Below are positions 63,954 to 64,000 of a stretch of DNA of 64,000 bases, in pieces. The notes under the pieces were generated by a model. It saw only the letters and a list, made by a program, of their open reading frames with translations, ran no database searches and had not been told where the DNA came from. A program made the position numbers and the translations under genes. Origin of the DNA: an uncultured Alphaproteobacteria bacterium (lineage in GTDB: Bacteria > Pseudomonadota > Alphaproteobacteria > Rhodobacterales > Rhodobacteraceae); the NCBI GenBank assembly GCA_929200255.1, contig CAKMYZ010000003.1, positions 150,549 through 214,548 of the forward strand, read 5' to 3'. Numbering within the stretch: the first letter of the stretch is position 1; the number at the start of each line of letters is the position of its first letter.

Positions 63954-64000
63954 ATGGCAAAGGAAAAGTTTGAACGCACGAAGCCGCACGTTAACATTGG
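63954..64000 (+). CDS. tuf: Elongation factor Tu, N-terminal fragment at window edge
   Basis: Only the first 15 codons are present: MAKEKFERTKPHVNI, the canonical EF-Tu start. AAGGGCC lies 5-6 nt upstream. The gene continues beyond the window. No fusA or rpsG is seen upstream, so this copy is separate from the str operon as far as visible. Confidence 0.9.
   Translation, partial: MAKEKFERTKPHVNI

Noticed and set aside
1..64000. tRNA, rRNA, tmRNA, RNase P, riboswitch or CRISPR
   Set aside because: Gene-free stretches were read for T-loop (GTTCGAATC-like) sequence, rRNA-like blocks, and regular repeats. Nothing convincing was found. A covariance-model scan would be the decisive check.
1..64000. 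Prophage, insertion sequence or integrative element
   Set aside because: No transposase, integrase or terminal inverted repeats seen. The only accessory-looking segment is the 11.66-13.09 kb cassette, which lacks mobility genes.

Overview
The window is chromosomal DNA of an alphaproteobacterium, almost certainly Rhodobacteraceae (Roseobacter group; a Loktanella/Yoonia/Octadecabacter-like relative is my guess). The evidence is gene order and family content: folK-rpoZ-relA/spoT-DUF2062-pdxJ-acpS-lepB-rnc-era-DUF1491-recO, pckA divergent from chvI-chvG-hprK-rapZ-EIIA-HPr, rpsU next to coq9, an etfBA/hbd neighbourhood, and methylsuccinyl-CoA dehydrogenase of the ethylmalonyl-CoA pathway. Coding density is high, and I see no rRNA, tRNA, CRISPR, prophage or insertion sequence.

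Layout. 1-4 kb: an oligopeptide ABC importer on the minus strand (oppA, then a hairpin terminator, then oppB, oppC and a truncated oppD). 4-10 kb: mixed genes, namely a hemerythrin-like protein, a small secreted protein, dapB, rbfA, a DUF2233 protein, a WYL regulator divergent from a VOC protein, a NUDIX hydrolase and an SGNH hydrolase. 9.7-20 kb: a housekeeping run (CnoX-like thioredoxin/TPR, Lon-N domain, Trm112, UbiH-type monooxygenase, amidase, aminotransferase, ftsK), interrupted at 11.66-13.09 kb by three uncharacterised genes whose outer two encode related proteins. 20-28 kb: drug-efflux MFS, CpdB, rpsU, coq9, quinone oxidoreductase, rnhA, methyltransferase, LysE, ispH. 28-38 kb: the conserved (p)ppGpp/lipid/RNA-processing block. 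38-44 kb: reductase, mcd, TauE exporter, DUF3859 protein and pckA. 44-50 kb: the acid/envelope two-component system with an incomplete regulatory PTS, then an acyltransferase and a DUF1127-like protein. 50-56 kb: hbd, a DUF6473 protein, etfBA, rpiB, PduO-type cobalamin adenosyltransferase, a HIG1-like protein and an SDR. 56-64 kb: parC, PhoX with a candidate Pho box, a lipoprotein, a VOC protein, an ECF42-type sigma factor with its DGPF/YCII partner, and the first codons of tuf.

Functional links. pckA, hprK, rapZ, EIIA and HPr form the usual alphaproteobacterial circuit coupling carbon status to envelope and gluconeogenic control. mcd, etfBA, hbd and the cobalamin adenosyltransferase fit C2/C4 acyl-CoA assimilation through the ethylmalonyl-CoA pathway. 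IspH, UbiH-like, Coq9 and the quinone oxidoreductase fit isoprenoid/quinone metabolism.

Most worth a second look: the three-gene DUF2589-like cassette (11664-13088); dyad operators next to mcd (41050-41073), etfBA (54090-54105) and the WYL regulator (8091-8113); a well-matched ECF42 promoter (63794-63820); the repeat-rich pckA/chvI intergenic region; an rpsU start-site hairpin with a GNRA loop; and two identical 26-bp perfect palindromes (42490 and 54115).
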